Below are positions 8,454 through 8,735 of a stretch of 8,735 bases of DNA, one piece after another. The stretch covers positions 1 to 8,735 of the forward strand of contig JACCZZ010000151.1 in the NCBI GenBank assembly GCA_013695715.1. Reading direction: 5' to 3'. Source of the stretch: Chitinophagales bacterium. Lineage in GTDB: Bacteria; Bacteroidota; Bacteroidia; Chitinophagales; UBA10324. Numbering within the stretch: position 1 is the first letter of the stretch; each line of letters starts with the position of its first letter. The notes under the pieces were generated by a model, which ran no database searches, was not told the DNA's origin, and saw only the letters and a list, made by a program, of their open reading frames with translations. The position numbers and the translations under genes are program-made.

Positions 8454-8735
8454 TTATTTATCCTTTACATACCTTACAGAAAATCCATTTGCCCTGCGGT
8501 AGGTAGTTTTTACAACAGCATGGTTGCCTTTTTCGAAGTGAATTGCATAAGCTGTCTGGTCACCATCAGGTGTAGAAGTCCAGTAAAAGCCCCATTGATC
8601 TTTGAAGTTGAAAATATCAGTAGGGCTGATGTTGGCGCTTTTATTTCCTCCCAACAAGAGATTCAATCCCGAGGAACCACCTCTTAGAAGTTTGTCCGCT
8701 GCCACTTCGTCTCCTCCAAAATTGTTTATCACCTC
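8454..8735 (-). CDS. FISUMP-domain protein, C-terminal part (5' end outside window)
   Basis: The frame is open from the right edge (8735) to the TAA at 8454-8456 on the minus strand, giving the last 93 residues. The first residues read EVINNFGGDEVAADKLL, so the GTG at 8732 is an internal valine and the true start lies beyond the edge. The order of conserved pieces is that of the Fibrobacter succinogenes major paralogous domain (FISUMP): a VINNFGG...AADKL helix, a middle glycine-rich segment, then WGFYWTSTPDG, AYAIHFEKG and the ending RRANGFSVRYVKD. Members are usually secreted proteins or lipoproteins of Bacteroidota and Fibrobacteres, often in many copies, with poorly known function. The signal peptide region is not visible. 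It lies 82 nt upstream of uvrA on the same strand, but uvrA has its own promoter element, so a shared role is not implied. Confidence 0.85.
   Translation of the reverse strand, partial: EVINNFGGDEVAADKLLRGGSSGLNLLLGGNKSANISPTDIFNFKDQWGFYWTSTPDGDQTAYAIHFEKGNHAVVKTTYRRANGFSVRYVKDK

Noticed and set aside
1..8735. Mobile element, phage, CRISPR, toxin-antitoxin or defence system
   Set aside because: All long frames are assigned to core genes apart from the two edge fragments. I saw no terminal repeats, transposase motifs, spaced direct repeats or tRNA-like attachment site.

Overview
The window reads as ordinary core chromosome of a Bacteroidota bacterium, most likely from the Cytophagales side of the phylum (inference). 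Three things support this. The promoter-like sites have the Bacteroidota form (TTTG, about 20 nt, TAnnTTTG) rather than TTGACA/TATAAT. Start codons lack well-placed Shine-Dalgarno sequences. The proteins also have phylum-typical forms: a NusA of about 415 residues, an IF-2 with a very long charged linker, and a FISUMP-domain protein. I cannot name a genus.

Left part (1-590): the 3' end of an unrecognised gene enters from the left edge and ends at a clear intrinsic terminator (357-389). An AT-rich gap follows, with a good promoter (501-532) and an 8-bp GC-rich hairpin followed by a T tract (551-580) just before rimP.

Centre (592-5391, + strand): the conserved cluster rimP-nusA-infB. RimP matures the 30S subunit, NusA controls RNA polymerase pausing, termination and antitermination, and IF-2 places initiator tRNA on the ribosome, so the cluster ties transcription to translation initiation. 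rimP and nusA are 17 nt apart. nusA and infB are 130 nt apart, and that gap holds a 9-bp inverted repeat overlapping a promoter-like octamer.

Right part (5483-8735, - strand): uvrA, the damage-recognition ATPase of nucleotide excision repair, converges on infB across a 91-bp gap in which I see no clear terminator. Its own promoter-like octamer (TATCTTTG, same as at rimP) lies so close to the ATG that the mRNA may be nearly leaderless. Upstream of uvrA, on the same strand, is the C-terminal part of a FISUMP-domain protein cut by the right edge.

I found no tRNA, rRNA, CRISPR array, insertion sequence, phage gene or obvious defence or biosynthetic system. The points worth a second look are regulatory (the rimP leader hairpin, the infB-upstream inverted repeat, the short uvrA leader) and protein-level (the degenerate first zinc site of UvrA, the repeat in the IF-2 linker). 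I see no convincing sign of a wholly new system.
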